The notes beneath the pieces were generated by a model. It had not been told where the DNA came from. It did no database searches and saw only the letters and a program-made list of their open reading frames with translations. A program made the position numbers and the translations under genes. Below, one piece after another: positions 10,295-21,659 of a stretch of DNA of 64,000 bases. This DNA is from Aphrophora alni. Its lineage: Eukaryota; Arthropoda; Insecta; Hemiptera; Aphrophoridae. Each line of letters starts with the position of its first letter. Position 1 is the first letter of the stretch. The DNA lies in assembly GCA_963513935.1 (NCBI GenBank), contig OY740774.1, positions 23,703,949-23,767,948 on the forward strand, given 5' to 3'.

Positions 10295-10800
10295 ATACGA
10301 ATTGTATCAATAAGTTAAATTTAAGTAGTATTGGAATTACCTATTAAGCTACGAAAGAATGATGAAATCGTTCGCTCATTCTTGGAGTATCCTATAGTTC
10401 CATCCAACCAGATACCCTTGGGATTGGCTAACTCACTACAAGTTAGTCCCTGAGGGTCCCTTAATTAGATAAAGAAAGGTATAGATCCGGCTATACCTCA
10501 GGACTATAATAAAACACAAAATCAACAAGTTAAATGTAAATAGTATCAGAATTAGTTATTAAAAATATGTAAGATTGATGAAATATTTCAGCTCATTCTT
10601 GCAGTATTCAATAAATCCAACCAGGTTCCCACAGGATTGCCAAGCCTGTATTTATTACAGTCAGCACCCGAGGGTCCAATAATTACTTTAAGAGATATAA
10701 AACCAGCTAGGGAACCTAGGAAATGTCATAAAACACAAAACCGACAAATTAAATTTAAGCGTTATCACAATTAGATACGTAAGAACTTAGTTCCAGTATC
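10295..10800 (+). repeat. Tandem repeat, about 217 bp unit, 2.3 copies
   Basis: The motif CAACAAGTTAAATGTAAATA and its variants recur near 10308, 10523 and 10741. Each is followed by GATGAAAT...GCTCATTCTT and a Fam-A-tail-like GGATTGCCAAGCCTG...CAGCACCCGAGGGTCC. The unit therefore includes a diverged Fam-A 3' end. Confidence 0.8.
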
Positions 10801-11511
10801 CAATAGGCTGGTGCGTAGTTCTCGCTTAGACACAAACAAGAACACCACGCTGTTGCTATCCACTTTATATTAAGCGTGTTTAACACGTCATTATAATTCC
10901 TTTCAACTTACAACATGTACAAAGAGTATTTATCCAGCTGTGTTTAAACAGATATTTTACTCGAACATGACAATAGAACAATAGTAGTGTGGATATGGAT
11001 GCAGCAGTCGCTTACTCATTGAGAAAACTGCGAAACACAGACAAATGACTTACACAATTATAAACTTTAGTTCTACAAATTGTCGTGAAATAACATTAAT
11101 TTACAATATCTACTGGATTTAAATAAAATCAAATTTAGTTATGTGGCCATATTTCGCGACATTTTTCTTCTCAATTTATTCCACGTGTTTCGGGTGTCGC
11201 ATAATATATAATAAAATTAAGATTTTCTCAAAATTGTACAAAGTGCCTTTAAATACCCAAATAAAATGCATTAATTGTAATTTATCCAAAAATGAGAGTT
11301 CATGCGTTACGTGTAAAAGAAGGACTGTCGATTTATTCAAATTATAATGAAATGGGAATATTAAAGACTCAAACAAGTGTAAAATAGCAAGACTCGATTT
11401 TAACTAAATACGATTTAGGCCGTCTTTACCATTGTTATCTAATTTCACAGTTGTTTATTTTTGTTATAATGGTATACTATTGTTTTGAGTGATATGGCGA
11501 TCATTTCATGA
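10801..11511. other. No recognised gene; small cysteine-containing ORF
   Basis: A 68-codon ORF (11141-11347, plus) contains a CINC...CVTC pair of Cys doublets nine residues apart. It has no start context or splice evidence I can support and may be chance. Nothing else was recognised. Confidence 0.35.
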
Positions 11512-11590
11512 TTATACTTGTGGATTTCGTATGAAATACGGGAATCTTCCGCAATGCCTATTCTGTCGAGCCATTGTGACTGTTATGATA
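11512..11590 (-). repeat. Fam-B repeat, inverted
   Basis: On the minus strand it shows GACAGAATAGGCATTGCGGA and then CCCGTATTTCATACG. It faces the plus-strand copy at 11990-12065, forming an inverted pair. Confidence 0.75.
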
Positions 11591-11799
11591 CAGGCGAGGC
11601 AAGTATAATAAAGGTCCTCATTTAAATAAATAAATATTTGTTTCAAATAGAACGTCCACTATTATGTTCCAGATTTTGATTGACGGCTACCGAATAGACA
11701 TTTTTGGTGACGATTAGTTTCCGTTCGTTTTTATTTTGGCGTAGGGAAAGGTGAGGAGCGTCGTTTAATTGTTAATCCATCGTGGTTAAACAACAACAG

Positions 11800-12065
11800 T
11801 ATAAAATATTAACAAAAATAACAAAGTAAAATTATATAACAATGATAAACTTTGATACCATAAAGGACCTGCAACAATGAAATTAACAGTTAGGCTATTT
11901 TAAATACTATAAAAACATTCAGTCAAGGTCAATACCCGATAACGAATCGTACAATAGTCCTACTTACACCTCCCAAAAGAACACAATCGATCGATATTAA
12001 CCGTCACAATGACCCGACAGAATAAGCATTGCGGAAGATTCCCGTGTTCCATCAGAAATCCACAA
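11800..12065 (+). repeat. Fam-B repeat, long form (tandem copy 1)
   Basis: It includes the upstream part (AACAACAGTATAAAATATTA, ATTCAGTCAAGGTCAATACC, AGTCCTAC..ACACCTCCCA) and the CGGCATTGCGGA-type core at 12017-12065. It is followed about 30 bp later by a second long copy. Confidence 0.75.
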
Positions 12066-12094
12066 TGTGGGGAAAGTTGCTTTAACACTCAAAA

Positions 12095-12445
12095 CTAAAC
12101 AACAATAGTATGTATATAATTATAACAACAAAAACAACAGTGAAATTAGATAACCTTGGTAAACTGTTACCATATTGAAGGGCTGTATTAGGGGTCCAGC
12201 ATAAATCAAATTACCAATTAGTATATTTTATATGTCAAAATATACAATCAAAATATTCAGTCAAGACCCAATTACGAATCTCTGTTTAATACACCGGTAT
12301 TGCCTAAATCGACTTAGTTAAGACAATGGTCCTACACACGTCACTATGGCTTGATAGAATTAGCATTTCATAGGATTCCCGTTTTTCACTAAAATCCACA
12401 AGTCTAATAATCATGGGATCGATGCGAATACGTATAATAAGAACG
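12095..12445 (+). repeat. Fam-B repeat, long form (tandem copy 2)
   Basis: It repeats the order of 11800-12065: AACAATAGTATGTATATAAT, ATTCAGTCAAGACCCAATTA, a GGTCCTACACACG block, then TAGCATTTCATAGGATTCCC and a diverged end. The two form a direct tandem pair of roughly 300 bp units. Confidence 0.7.
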
Positions 12446-13173
12446 ACTGACACAAATTAACGTTCCCACAGACAGAAAGTTTTTTTTTTATGCCCTTCTA
12501 TAAAAGAAATTATAGTGAGGCTAAATTTACCCCCCCCCCCCCAAAACGAATATTACCTATATTGCCGTTATAATAATTTCAATTAAATGACATTTACATT
12601 TCAAACAACTTTTTAGACTAAGAAACTTAGGGGAGTAGCTTAACGACATGTCCACAAATGGGCTGTAAACCATGCAGTACCAAACCCGAGTCACAGACCA
12701 TCAAGACTTCATTCATTTACATATTGCTCATTCTCTAATAACACAAAAACGGTTTATTGTTTTAAGCGTTTGCAGTAATGTCTCCGTAGATGGTCTTCAA
12801 AAATTTTCTATTTTACTTACCATACATATTATGGAGAAAAAAATATTGTTTTACAACCAATCCATCTGAGGTATGTAGGCCTACGTATAGCACATAACGG
12901 CCCCAAAAATTAAGATTAAAACATGACATTTAGTGTATATAGGACTATAATATGCTCATATATAGAACCCCTATTGAAATTTAAATAATCGATCTAAAAA
13001 TGTCAAATAGGCGGCCATTTTAGGTAAAACCAGACCCATATAATTTCCCGTGCGTGTCTGTCTGTAAGACGCAACCATTCTACGCAGAATAGACGATACA
13101 TCTTATATATTTCAAAGTTTGCACGTATATTATTTGTATTGTCCAACATTAGCGGTAAAAACATAAATAAATA
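12446..13173. other. Unassigned DNA with a homopolymer C run
   Basis: A run of 13 C lies at 12530-12542. A 65-codon ORF at 12672-12869 has no supporting context. GGCGGCCATTTTAGG at 13010 resembles the AAATGGCGGC motif seen near 59020 and 62463 and may belong to the Fam-C neighbourhood. Confidence 0.4.
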
Positions 13174-13203
13174 AATTAATAATAATAATAATAATAATAA
13201 TAA
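13174..13203 (+). repeat. (TAA)n microsatellite
   Basis: About ten uninterrupted trinucleotide units. Confidence 0.95.
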
Positions 13204-13589
13204 CTTGGGGTAGTTAAGGGCAAATAGGCAAATACTATCGAGTTGAATTTTGGGAGGCGGGGAATATTGTGAGTGGTGTGATGTATCAAATAAAATTAGA
13301 AGTATAATTTGATTAGGAATATGTATGTTTATTTGACGATAAATACGTAGCGTATAAGTTTTTTAAATAGTTGTCCTGAATGTGAGACAAACATTCAATG
13401 GCAACTAACTAAAATATCTATCGCATTTTCATTGTATCTCTTCATTAAGATCCGTAGGTAAAACAAAGAACCATTATAATTTCAAGCGAATGACTGTACA
13501 GCTTAAACTGACGCTTAAAAGACTTCGACTATATAAATGTCCCTATATGCCAAACGGACCATAAGTCGTGTGGTTTTAGCATACCCTTG

Positions 13590-13830
13590 ACTTTTTTATT
13601 TGTTCATATCTGGTGTGTTATTCAACTTACACTACACTAAATTGATAAAAATTTGCAGTTTTCAATAACATCAATCCCACCTCTCTACGATGACAAAGAG
13701 CGCAGTTCAAAATTGTTATTTCGAACATTGACCTCCCAAGACAATGTAATACTGCACTCGTATAGTTACGAGACACGGCAGGGTCGATTATCCAAAATGA
13801 GCGTAGCTAGTGAAGACTTCTACGTATTCT
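13590..13830 (+). repeat. Fam-C repeat
   Basis: It shares TGTTCATATCTGGTGTGTTA, a CTACGATGACAAAGAG block, CCTCCCAAGA, AGTTACGAGACACGGCAGGG and GAGCGTAGCTAGTG with the copies at 58230 and 61790. No coding frame is visible. Confidence 0.7.
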
Positions 13831-14193
13831 AAGTATAACCTATATACTCTAACCCTCATAATATATTTTCGTCAATCAGACTACTTACTAAGAAGAAAAA
13901 AAGCATAGTAAATTCAATTTTTTTTTTGTTTAAAACTTTTTATTAGTGCAGTAAACATTATAATTAAAATTCCATACTCTACATTTTTTTGTAACAATAT
14001 TTATTAACAGTGAATAAATGTTATGCTTAGAGACCAATACAAGAAAGACTTGCAGAAACCAAAAGAATTACAGTAATAACAATTTTAAAATATTAGTGAC
14101 CATAAACAATCGTCTATCAAACTTTCTTTTGTTTATCATTTAGAGAACAAAAGAATTAAATTTACAACCAGTGGCAATGTTAAGACTATCAAA
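13831..14193. other. Unassigned AT-rich DNA upstream of a non-LTR fragment
   Basis: The last part (about 14100-14193) may still be coding sequence of the decayed element that follows, but no motif is visible. Confidence 0.35.
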
Positions 14194-14570
14194 TTGGAAG
14201 AAGAACATCCCCTCTATACCAACACTATCAGTTCTCAACTCTATAAACGGACTGAAACAAGCTATGACCGTAAGAAATCCAAAGCTTGCAGTAGTCTATG
14301 GAAGAATAGGCTAAGACTACTAACGGGTTTCCTTACGGGGGGGGCACATTCAGAGGGCATCTTGGAAAACTTGGACTAACGGATAATATGAACTGTAGGT
14401 ACTGTAAGGAGGGTGAGGAAATCCTTCGTCATTTAGTAATAAACTGCGAGGCCGTAGCTATTAAAAGAGCAAGGACCTTGAGAAGATACCTATTAGAAAA
14501 TTTACCCTCCTTAAATCCCCTTCACATCATACCGTTTATGGTGGCTAAGGGATTGAAAAGGATGATGTAA
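14194..14570 (+). pseudogene. Non-LTR retrotransposon, C-terminal cysteine/histidine fragment
   Basis: Two adjoining frames read an RLRLLTGFLTGG stretch and then MNCRYCKEGEEILRHLVINC followed by EAVAIKRARTLRRY. The CxxC...H....C spacing with a basic tail is what follows the RNase H domain in I/LOA/R1-type elements of insects. A frame change occurs at the G-run near 14336-14343. It is a 5'-truncated dead copy. A relative with an RNase H domain is at 62625-63460. Confidence 0.75.
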
Positions 14571-15999
14571 CTGAGCATCTCGGAAATAGTGAAAGGGCGG
14601 TATAGATCTATAAGGGTCACTATACACAATGCAATCAGTTCTAGCGAAATCAAAGAAAGTGAGATGATTCAAGGATTAAACACAATATTTGTGATTTACA
14701 TTTAGTGGATCTGCTTGTATTAGATCGTATGATGAGGGGTAAATAAGTATCACTACTTCCCATTAATTTTTGTTTTGTTTTGTTTTTAGTATTTCTTTTT
14801 GTACATGGCTGTAAGATATACAATGTTTGTGCACCAGTAATTTCTTCTTCTTTTTTCTCTTGATTTACAGTGTAGAGAATTCAGTTACAAAATTTACTTT
14901 CATCAAAGTAAATCATAAGAATTGTGAAGTTTGTGGGTTATGTTCCAAGTTAGTCAATTTTGTGTTCCCGTTCACCAATTCACATCTTCATTAACTTAGC
15001 TGACTTAAAATATGAAAGATAAGCAACAATTAAAAAAAAAAACAGGTAACGCACGTAATAGGTTGAAGAATCTATATTTTACTTGGCAAACCTACTATGT
15101 TCATTTAGAAATCATGGCACACAGACTCTATTCACATGGTCATCACTTTTATAACAGCACAAACTCAGTGTCATTGAGGGTCGGTCCCGAACAAAGCAAG
15201 CATAGACAGTGTTTAGATAAATAATTATATTTAATATTTCTAAAAAAAAAATCACAATAAGTAGGGAGTGTAAGAAACGAATCTATACATTGTAAGAAAA
15301 CATAGGAAAAAACTCAGTAAGCCCTAATTCCACAATTTTTTTTCCCCATTCTAACGTATTTATTAGAGACATTTTTGAGAAATAGCTCCGAATATTATTT
15401 GTGGTTAGTATATGTTTTTTAAAGAGAAAGCTTCTATGTTAGAAAGTTAACACAATTTTTCTGCGTAGTTTATTTTCAAAATATTGCCTTCTTTCATTTT
15501 TCAAAATATAAATCCGTAATACGTAATAAAGTTACGATGTGTTTGACGTACGATGTATATTGAGCAATCTGTTATTGTATGTGTCTGTGTGTATGTGTGT
15601 TCTGTGTAGGGTGAAATTGGAAGGACTGCACAAGGAAATTGGGTAGCGTGGGGGGGAGACGTCTGGGGGGGGGACGTTTATTGGAAAACCTTTCCCAGCT
15701 GTCCAACTTGGCAGTGAGGAGGCAATATCGAGATCTTTCTATCCCTGAAAAGTAGTTTTTTAATCAAACATAACCGATTAAGTTTTTTCTATGGTTGAGC
15801 TAAGCCGAACTCAAACACAAAAACCAATATTATTTATGAAAAAGTTATAAATATTGTATTTATTTACAAGAAAAATCTTATAATTAAAAATGTAAGGTGT
15901 AAAATTAGATACCACAGAAAGTCAGTTGCCTCATTATATTGAATATTCTTTTATTTCAAAAAATCAATACTGTTCTCATATAAAGACAAGATAACAAAA
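14571..15999. other. Non-LTR 3' flank, then unassigned DNA
   Basis: About 14571-14760 continues as a likely 3' UTR of the fragment upstream. A TGTGTGTATGTGTG stretch is near 15582 and G-runs are near 15645-15672. No gene was supported; the ORF at 15012-15224 starts in an A-run and has no family resemblance. Confidence 0.4.
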
Positions 16000-16165
16000 T
16001 TCCCTCTAAAGATAAAACAATAACAATAGTATATAAATATCACCAAACATTACAGCACTAAGACTAATTAAAATGACATATTACAGGACTATAAATGTCC
16101 CAGGTAATCAAATTTGTTTAGATCTTGTCAAAAAAATTCAGATGATATGCCCGATCTCAACATTA
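16000..16165 (+). repeat. Fam-B upstream part
   Basis: It matches the long-form Fam-B copies: AACAATAGTATATAAATATC, CATTACAGCACTAAG, AATTCAGATGATATGCCCGA. The CATTGCGG core is not adjacent here; a Fam-A copy intervenes. Confidence 0.6.
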
Positions 16166-16309
16166 TCCCCCCCTCCCACAACATCACCTAAATTGAGTTG
16201 TGTTGTTTAAAGTGAAAAAAAACCTTTCCATCTAGATAAATAAATTTTTCATGATGTTTAAAGGTAAAAAGTCTTGCGATCATACCAAAAAGACGGAAAA
16301 ATATCAAAA

Positions 16310-16480
16310 AATGGAGACCTCTAGCGGTCTAATACTGAAATATCGCCAGAGTCAGTAGAGAACAAGTGTTTAAACGACACCTAATATGAGAGATGAAAGA
16401 TCTAACACAAAACTATGAAGAAAGAGTAGATTAAGTTAGGAATCTCGGGATTTCCACAACTGTATCACTATAATTGAGTC
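16310..16480 (+). repeat. Fam-A repeat, diverged
   Basis: It carries an H3-like GGTCTAATACTGAAATATCG, GAGAGATGAAAGATCTAACA, a GGAATCTCGGGATTTCCACA block and a degraded hairpin ending in GAGTCTCTGACG. It leads into Fam-B at 16500. Confidence 0.6.
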
Positions 16481-16499
16481 TCTGACGAAAGGTAGGATA

Positions 16500-16625
16500 T
16501 GTTTAACTGTAAGAACTGCTTGACAAAAACGGCATTGCGGAATATCCCCGTGTTCCATCATATATCCACGCGTCATCAGAATGTATGATGCGAAGAAAGG
16601 AGGTTAATGAAAACTTCCTTTTGGC
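16500..16625 (+). repeat. Fam-B repeat
   Basis: TTGACAAAAACGGCATTGCG and CCCCGTGTTCCATCATATAT are followed by TGATGCGAAGAAAGG and a CTTTTGGCAACAAATAGGAA tail, which matches 9155-9195. Confidence 0.8.
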
Positions 16626-16679
16626 AACAAATAGGAACTGATAATCTCCATTGTCAGTATCTTTTATTTTTTTCAGTTT

Positions 16680-17045
16680 GTTGGAAATTACAGATGTCCA
16701 TTCTTCCTCTCATTGGTACCGAAAACTATGGTAACGTGTTTGTTTCAAGAAGAAATTTATTGTTTATGACAGCATAAGATGCTGCGTGCTTGTAGCTCCA
16801 TCGTCTACTTTTGTGTTTGTCATTATTCAGTAGTGTACAGGTAAAAACACCAACACCAACAGAATGATGTACCCAACAATGTCGCTGAATTTTGTGCAAG
16901 GACATCAGAATATCCTCTTGGATAGTATGTACAACTCTTTTGGAACCGAAACACAAGATAATGGATGACAATCACATAGCGGTCGAACCACTGGAAGCTA
17001 TGGGGATAATCCTTAGATATATTTTTATCCCGATAATTAACCAAC
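16680..17045 (+). repeat. Linker segment between Fam-B and Fam-A
   Basis: It contains one copy each of the sequences that were amplified elsewhere: a GGAAATTACAGATGTCCATT block (93 bp minisatellite seed) and CTTGTAGCTCCATCGTCTAC (54/60 bp minisatellite seed). The part homologous to 9950-10205 follows. The ORFs on both strands here (16726-17137) are not supported as genes. Confidence 0.75.
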
Positions 17046-17240
17046 ATTTTTGTTCCTTTTTGTTTATAGGCGAAAGAGCTCTCGGTCATTATCGTCTTAA
17101 AAATGGAAAGAAAAGAACATTAAATAAAGACTCTTAACGCTCGAATAATCTAATAGTGTCAGAGAATAATAATATTTATTCAAGGAAGACTTGATAGAAA
17201 ATATGAGAGAGTGATCTAACCCAAAACTACATGAAAATAA
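17045..17240 (+). repeat. Fam-A repeat
   Basis: TTCCTTTTTGTTTATAGGCG (head), CTCTCGGTCATTATCGTC, CGCTCGAATAATCTAATAGT and GAGTGATCTAACCCAAAACT are present, ending near ATATAGATGCAGCTAGG. Confidence 0.8.
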
Positions 17241-17264
17241 ATATAGATGCAGCTAGGTGCTTTC

Positions 17265-17462
17265 GGTTTTATTATTTCTTGTTATTTAAAGGTAGAATAA
17301 TATTTCGGTCGTAATCGACTTACAAAAAAAGAGGAATAGAATAAAACAAAAACTTCGAATAATCTTGAGCGTCGAAAAAGAACCAGAGTTGGAAGAGAGT
17401 GGACCTGATAGGAGAGATGAAAGAAACAGATCTAACCCAAGACAACGTGAAAGAAAGTGTTT
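17265..17462 (+). repeat. Fam-A repeat feeding into hairpin array
   Basis: TTGTTATTTAAAGGTAGAAT (head), TTTCGGTCGTAATCGAC, GACCTGATAGGAGAGATGAA and CAGATCTAACCCAAGACAAC. The 3' hairpin segment of this copy has been amplified in the next feature. The minus-strand ORF at 17286-17477 is a shadow. Confidence 0.8.
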
Positions 17463-17653
17463 GGGATTGCCAAGCACGTACTCACTTATAGTGAGCTCCA
17501 GAGGATAGGGTCCCTCGGGATTGCTAGCACGTACTCACTAAAGTGAACTCCAGAGGATAGGGTCCCTCGGGATTGCTACGCACTTACTCACTAAAGTGAG
17601 TTCCAGAGGATAAGGTCCGTCGGGATTGCTACGCACTTACTCACTAAAGTGAT
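17463..17653 (+). repeat. Tandem array of the Fam-A hairpin, about 53 bp x 3.6
   Basis: GGGATTGC starts recur at 17463, 17517, 17569 and 17622. Each unit contains ACTCACTAAAGTGA or a variant able to form a short stem, then a CAGAGGATAGGGTCCCTC block. Confidence 0.9.
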
Positions 17654-18445
17654 CCACTTCTGTAGTCAGTTCACTTCCATTTAGTCTAATATTTTGTTCA
17701 TTTAACGTAAATTGTTTTTACTGTTTATCTGAGTCAATAAATAATATAAAATACAAAAACAACGTACAGAGAAGATTCATCTTAACAAAAAGAAGACAAT
17801 AAGTCGGATAATACAAAAACCTTCCTTTTACTGCTTCTGGGACAATAATTTTCAAATACGATTAGGACATATATAGAATATAAAACCATACAAGAAATGT
17901 AATATTATTAAAGATATTGCAAAGTTGAAGAGTGAAAGAATGTGTCCAATAAGATGTTGTGGAGCAGTTGCCGTGGATAGCTCAGCTCTCTCCCCTTTCT
18001 GGACGTCACGAGTTAAAATGCAATTCTCTCCTACCCCCTCCCCCTTCAGGTCAGTTTACCCTGGAATAGCGCGTTCAACCACAGCCATAACAACTTTAAT
18101 ATTACAGCTTATTTCAGGAGAAATGTTATTATTGAAATAACATTGCAGTTACGAATCGTTGGTTTATATTTCCAATTACTCTCAGACTTCTGGTCAACAA
18201 TGGATTCCTCTTCAATTTCATTACTGTTATCTTTAGAAATGTAAGAATGAAAATTGTAGTAATATATTTAATTATTATTAACCACTGTTTTACTTTATCC
18301 ATATATAATAAACATTCTATACAGGGTGTTCAAAACCAGACACCTTTAGTAAGACTCCGGAACAGATTAAGATATCGATATTGTATTTTGAAGGATGTTT
18401 TAAACTAATTAATTTAGAATGTACTAAGAACATTTACAGTAAAAT
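17654..18445. other. Unassigned DNA
   Basis: The 71-codon ORF at 17925-18140 has no family resemblance and no conserved context. ACAGGGTGTTCAAAACCAGA at 18323 resembles the termini of Tc1/mariner-like or other TIR elements, but no partner end was found nearby. Confidence 0.4.
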
Positions 18446-18449
18446 CTTT

Positions 18450-18665
18450 AATAATTGTGGTTTAAGAGCAAAACATCTCCCGATCATCATTGCCTTATAA
18501 AATAAAAAGGAAGAAAAGAACTTAAGATAAAGACCCATAGACCGTGAATACACTAATAGGGTTAGGTTCCGAAAAGACCAGATAGGAAACATGAAAGAGT
18601 CTACGTGAATAAAGGTGTAGGGTCCCTCGAGACTGTCACGCCCGTACTCACTATAGTGAGCCCCA
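18450..18665 (+). repeat. Fam-A repeat
   Basis: It runs from a GGTTTAAGAGCAAAACATCT head through CGATCATCATTGCCTTATAA to CGTACTCACTATAGTGAGCC. The H4-H5 region is shortened. Confidence 0.8.
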
Positions 18666-18689
18666 TCTCACGAGTGAAGGTCAATATTT

Positions 18690-18865
18690 AATTATCATCA
18701 TTGTCTTCTTAAAGGGGAGGGAGATAATCTAGCCTTCAGATACTATAATAATACCAGAAGCGGAAGATATCAAGAGTAGGTCAAGAGAGACCTTATAGAA
18801 AAAATGAAAGATAATAACCCAAGGCTAAATGAAGAAAGCTGTACATCCAGCTATAGGGGTACCAC
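18690..18865 (+). repeat. Fam-A repeat, 5' truncated
   Basis: ATCATCATTGTCTTCTTAAA, CCTTCAGATACTATAATAAT, GGTCAAGAGAGACCTTATAG and CTGTACATCCAGCTATAGGG are present. It lies directly behind the previous copy, head to tail. Confidence 0.75.
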
Positions 18866-19448
18866 TTAGAAAGAAAAGAACCTCGCACCGGTTTTGTCTC
18901 GTGCAAGTAGAACTGTGGTGGGAGAGGGAGAGCCCGAGTTAGGCCAGCCATATCCGGCCGCTGCTTCATTGCGTAAGGCTTAATATTTTCTTTTTCAACT
19001 CTACTACAGCGCTAAAAAACTGTGAATGTGTATCGTTTATGTTCCTGACAACTACAATTATTAAATTTAAATATTTTACCAAAAGACGTAAAAAGTCATT
19101 AAATTACAGGTTTCAAATTCCTTTATATTATGGCGAAAATGTAACAATTTATCTCCATCACCACTCCAATCCCTACTCTGCCATCGCTCCTACATGCGTG
19201 CGCAAGCCACTCTAGAGATGACGGTTCTGCGCAGGTTTCTTTCTCTCTGGTAGGCCTATAGGATATCTCGGGATAGTAACACACGTGTTCACCCACGAGT
19301 CTATGAGGCCCTTATTATTTTCAAATTATTATTGTGGCTTCAAGAGGAGCATTAACTAATTTCTTTGTTCTCCATCTTAGATTACATTCAAAGGATTTTT
19401 TTTCCCCTTGTTGTTCAAATCCAAAAAAAAAATTCTATCATTGACTCA
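18866..19448. other. Unassigned DNA with two GC-richer patches
   Basis: Patches near 18880-18970 and 19160-19245 are richer in CpG than their surroundings (for example GCCAGCCATATCCGGCCGCT). They could be exon or TE remnants. No frame is convincing. Confidence 0.35.
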
Positions 19449-20933
19449 TTATCTGAGTTTTGTGTTATTGATTTTGCAATATTTATATCTTCTTACTTGG
19501 CTTAACTTGGTAGTTTTTTTTTGTTCGTTTTGTTAACATTTATTTGTTGTTCTTGTTTTCTCCGAGGCGTTGATGATAGTGATGGTTTTTCGTCTATAAT
19601 TATAAAAAATAATTCGACTTAGACATTATAAAATAATGGACTCTTCATTTTTATACTCATTTCTTTCTTTATAAGACGATGATGCACGCAAGTGTTTTGC
19701 CTTCAAGAAAACAACTTAAAAACCAGTCTTATTCTACTCATAAAATTCGTTAACATTTTAATATTACAACTGACTGAAACAACCTTGTCATGTGATCTTT
19801 TGTTTTATTATTTCATACCTCAATAACGTCGTACAAATTACGATACTTAAATTACATTTATCTCGAAATGAAAATAGTTTAAATCGATTTTATATGTAAT
19901 ACGTTTGCATTGGATAGTAAAATTTTGCCATTAAAAGAATCTCATTTCGCAGAGTCAAGAAGAAAGAGAAGGCAGAGGGGGTGGGGGTGGTATCAACTTA
20001 TCATGCCGGACAGTTTAACTTATCTAATACAGTAACACAGTCATATAATAGCGATACGTCTTTTCAGTGTAATAAAGGTTTCATTCTGCAGGGAATTATC
20101 TAAATGCTACGATGTGCAGAAGAAGAGGTAGTGTCATGCAATATCAGCAGAAAATAAGATTGAAATAGTTGCCGACAGAATGTAGTCCAGGCGTGCTGGA
20201 AAGCTAGTGGCCAAACTGTATACAAAATGTTTTGTTCAATAAGTGAAAATATAATAGTAAAAATTATAAAATCACTTATCTTAAAAGTCTTTAGGGGCTA
20301 ATTGTATTGAATAGAGGCTTTGCATTCTCAAGGGATCCCCCCAGGATCTACTCCTTCCATATAGTCTTGAGTTGGAGATACCTCTTTCATCTATTCTATC
20401 AAATCCCTCTTCACCAACTTCCGTTCTTTCCGACCCTGACACTTAAATTATTCTAGGGGAAGGGTTTTTTAGTTAATGTTCATTTATGTATTTTTTTTGG
20501 GACGATGATGGTCTTTCATGAAATTGAGAATCATTAAACACACGATTCACATTTAAGCTTTTTGAGTTGACCCCTCGGAGGTGGGTAAATAGAGGTAATA
20601 AACATATCTAGTTTACACACGAAATATAATTTCAAGGTTTGGATTCTTCATTCCAATTGTAAAAGAATAGATATGTGAGAGTTTTTTATTCTCTCATACA
20701 CATTTAACGGTTAAATTGTTTCCTGAGTTGGTCTATACCATTTTCAATTTTTTTTACGTATACAAAGTCATGTCATAAATCAAAACTAGTGACTTTGAGA
20801 ATAATGTAATGGGACGTAATGACTGAATCATATCCCACTCGTTACTTTTACTTATAAATGATTGTAATGATTGCTAAGGACTAAGTTGTGTCCTTGATAG
20901 AGAATAAGCGAAAATAACTTGATTAGCTTAGTG
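19449..20933. repeat. Left arm of a 3.2 kb palindrome
   Basis: It pairs with the reverse complement of 21209-22693. Anchors: CTTGGCTTAACTTGGTAG (19496) with CTACCAAATTAAGCCAAG (22625), and TGATAGAGAATAAGCG (20895) with CGCTTATTCTCTATCA (21225). By eye identity is high in the inner kilobase and lower at the outer end. Confidence 0.9.
20320..20470 (-). repeat. Fam-A repeat inside the left palindrome arm
   Basis: Read on the minus strand: CTAGAATAATTTAAGTGTCA (H3-like), GGGATTTGATAGAATAGATG, CAACTCAAGACTATATGGAA (H5-like) and GAGTAGATCCTGG (H6-like). Its plus-strand mirror is at 21660-21800. Confidence 0.7.
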
Positions 20934-21208
20934 GTGTTTATTGTATGGGCTTTTCTTCCCTTTTTGTATAGGGCAAAGATGACGTAGAGGTTTTTGGTCT
21001 TTAAACAACAAGGGGAAAAACGAAAAAATGTTTAGATTTTTCCTTATTGCGTTTATATCAATCACAATACAGAGAAGCAGATCCTTACTGAGAAGATACA
21101 CTAAAACAACAAACCCACCATAAACTTGAATCTCTGTAAAAACAATGCAAGGTTTTACTAGCAATAACTGTTAGTCACACTCTCGACCAATTTACATACA
21201 AAGTGTGG
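20934..21208. repeat. Palindrome spacer with a Fam-A head fragment on the minus strand
   Basis: On the minus strand near 20955-21020 it reads CTTGTTGTTTAAAGACCAAA and then an ATCTTTGCCCTATAC block, which is a Fam-A head. The rest of the spacer is unique. The ORFs at 20928-21164 and 21205-21387 are by-products of the inverted structure. Confidence 0.65.
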
Positions 21209-21659
21209 CTAATCGAGTTACCTCCGCTTATTCTCTATCAAGGACAAAACTTAGTCCTTTGCAATTACAATCATTTATAAGTAAAAGTAACGAGTGGGAT
21301 TTGATTGAGTCATTATGTCCCATTACATTATTCTCACGGTCACCAGATTTGGTTTATGAATGGACTTTGTATACGTACAAAAATTGAAAATGATATGGAC
21401 CAACTCGGGAAATAATTTAACCGTTTAATGTGTATGAGAGATTGAAAAACTGCCACAACTCTATTCTTTTATAATTGGAATGAAGAATCCAAACTTTGAA
21501 ATTGTAATTCGTGTATAGACTAATTTTGTTTATTACCTGTGTAACTCACCTCTGATGGAGTCAACTCCAAAAAGCTTAAATGTGAATGATGAATTTAGTG
21601 ATTCTCAATTTCATGAAAAACCATCATCGTCTTAAGAAAGGAATAAATGAACATTAACT

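Noticed and set aside
11141..11347. Zinc-ribbon protein from the two Cys doublets
   Set aside because: The frame is short and AT-rich with no context; two CxxC pairs alone are too weak.
16726..17137. Overlapping ORFs on both strands in the linker
   Set aside because: The homologous linker at 9950-10205 does not preserve either frame.
17463..17653. CRISPR-like repeat array
   Set aside because: Units are contiguous tandem repeats without spacers in a eukaryotic context.
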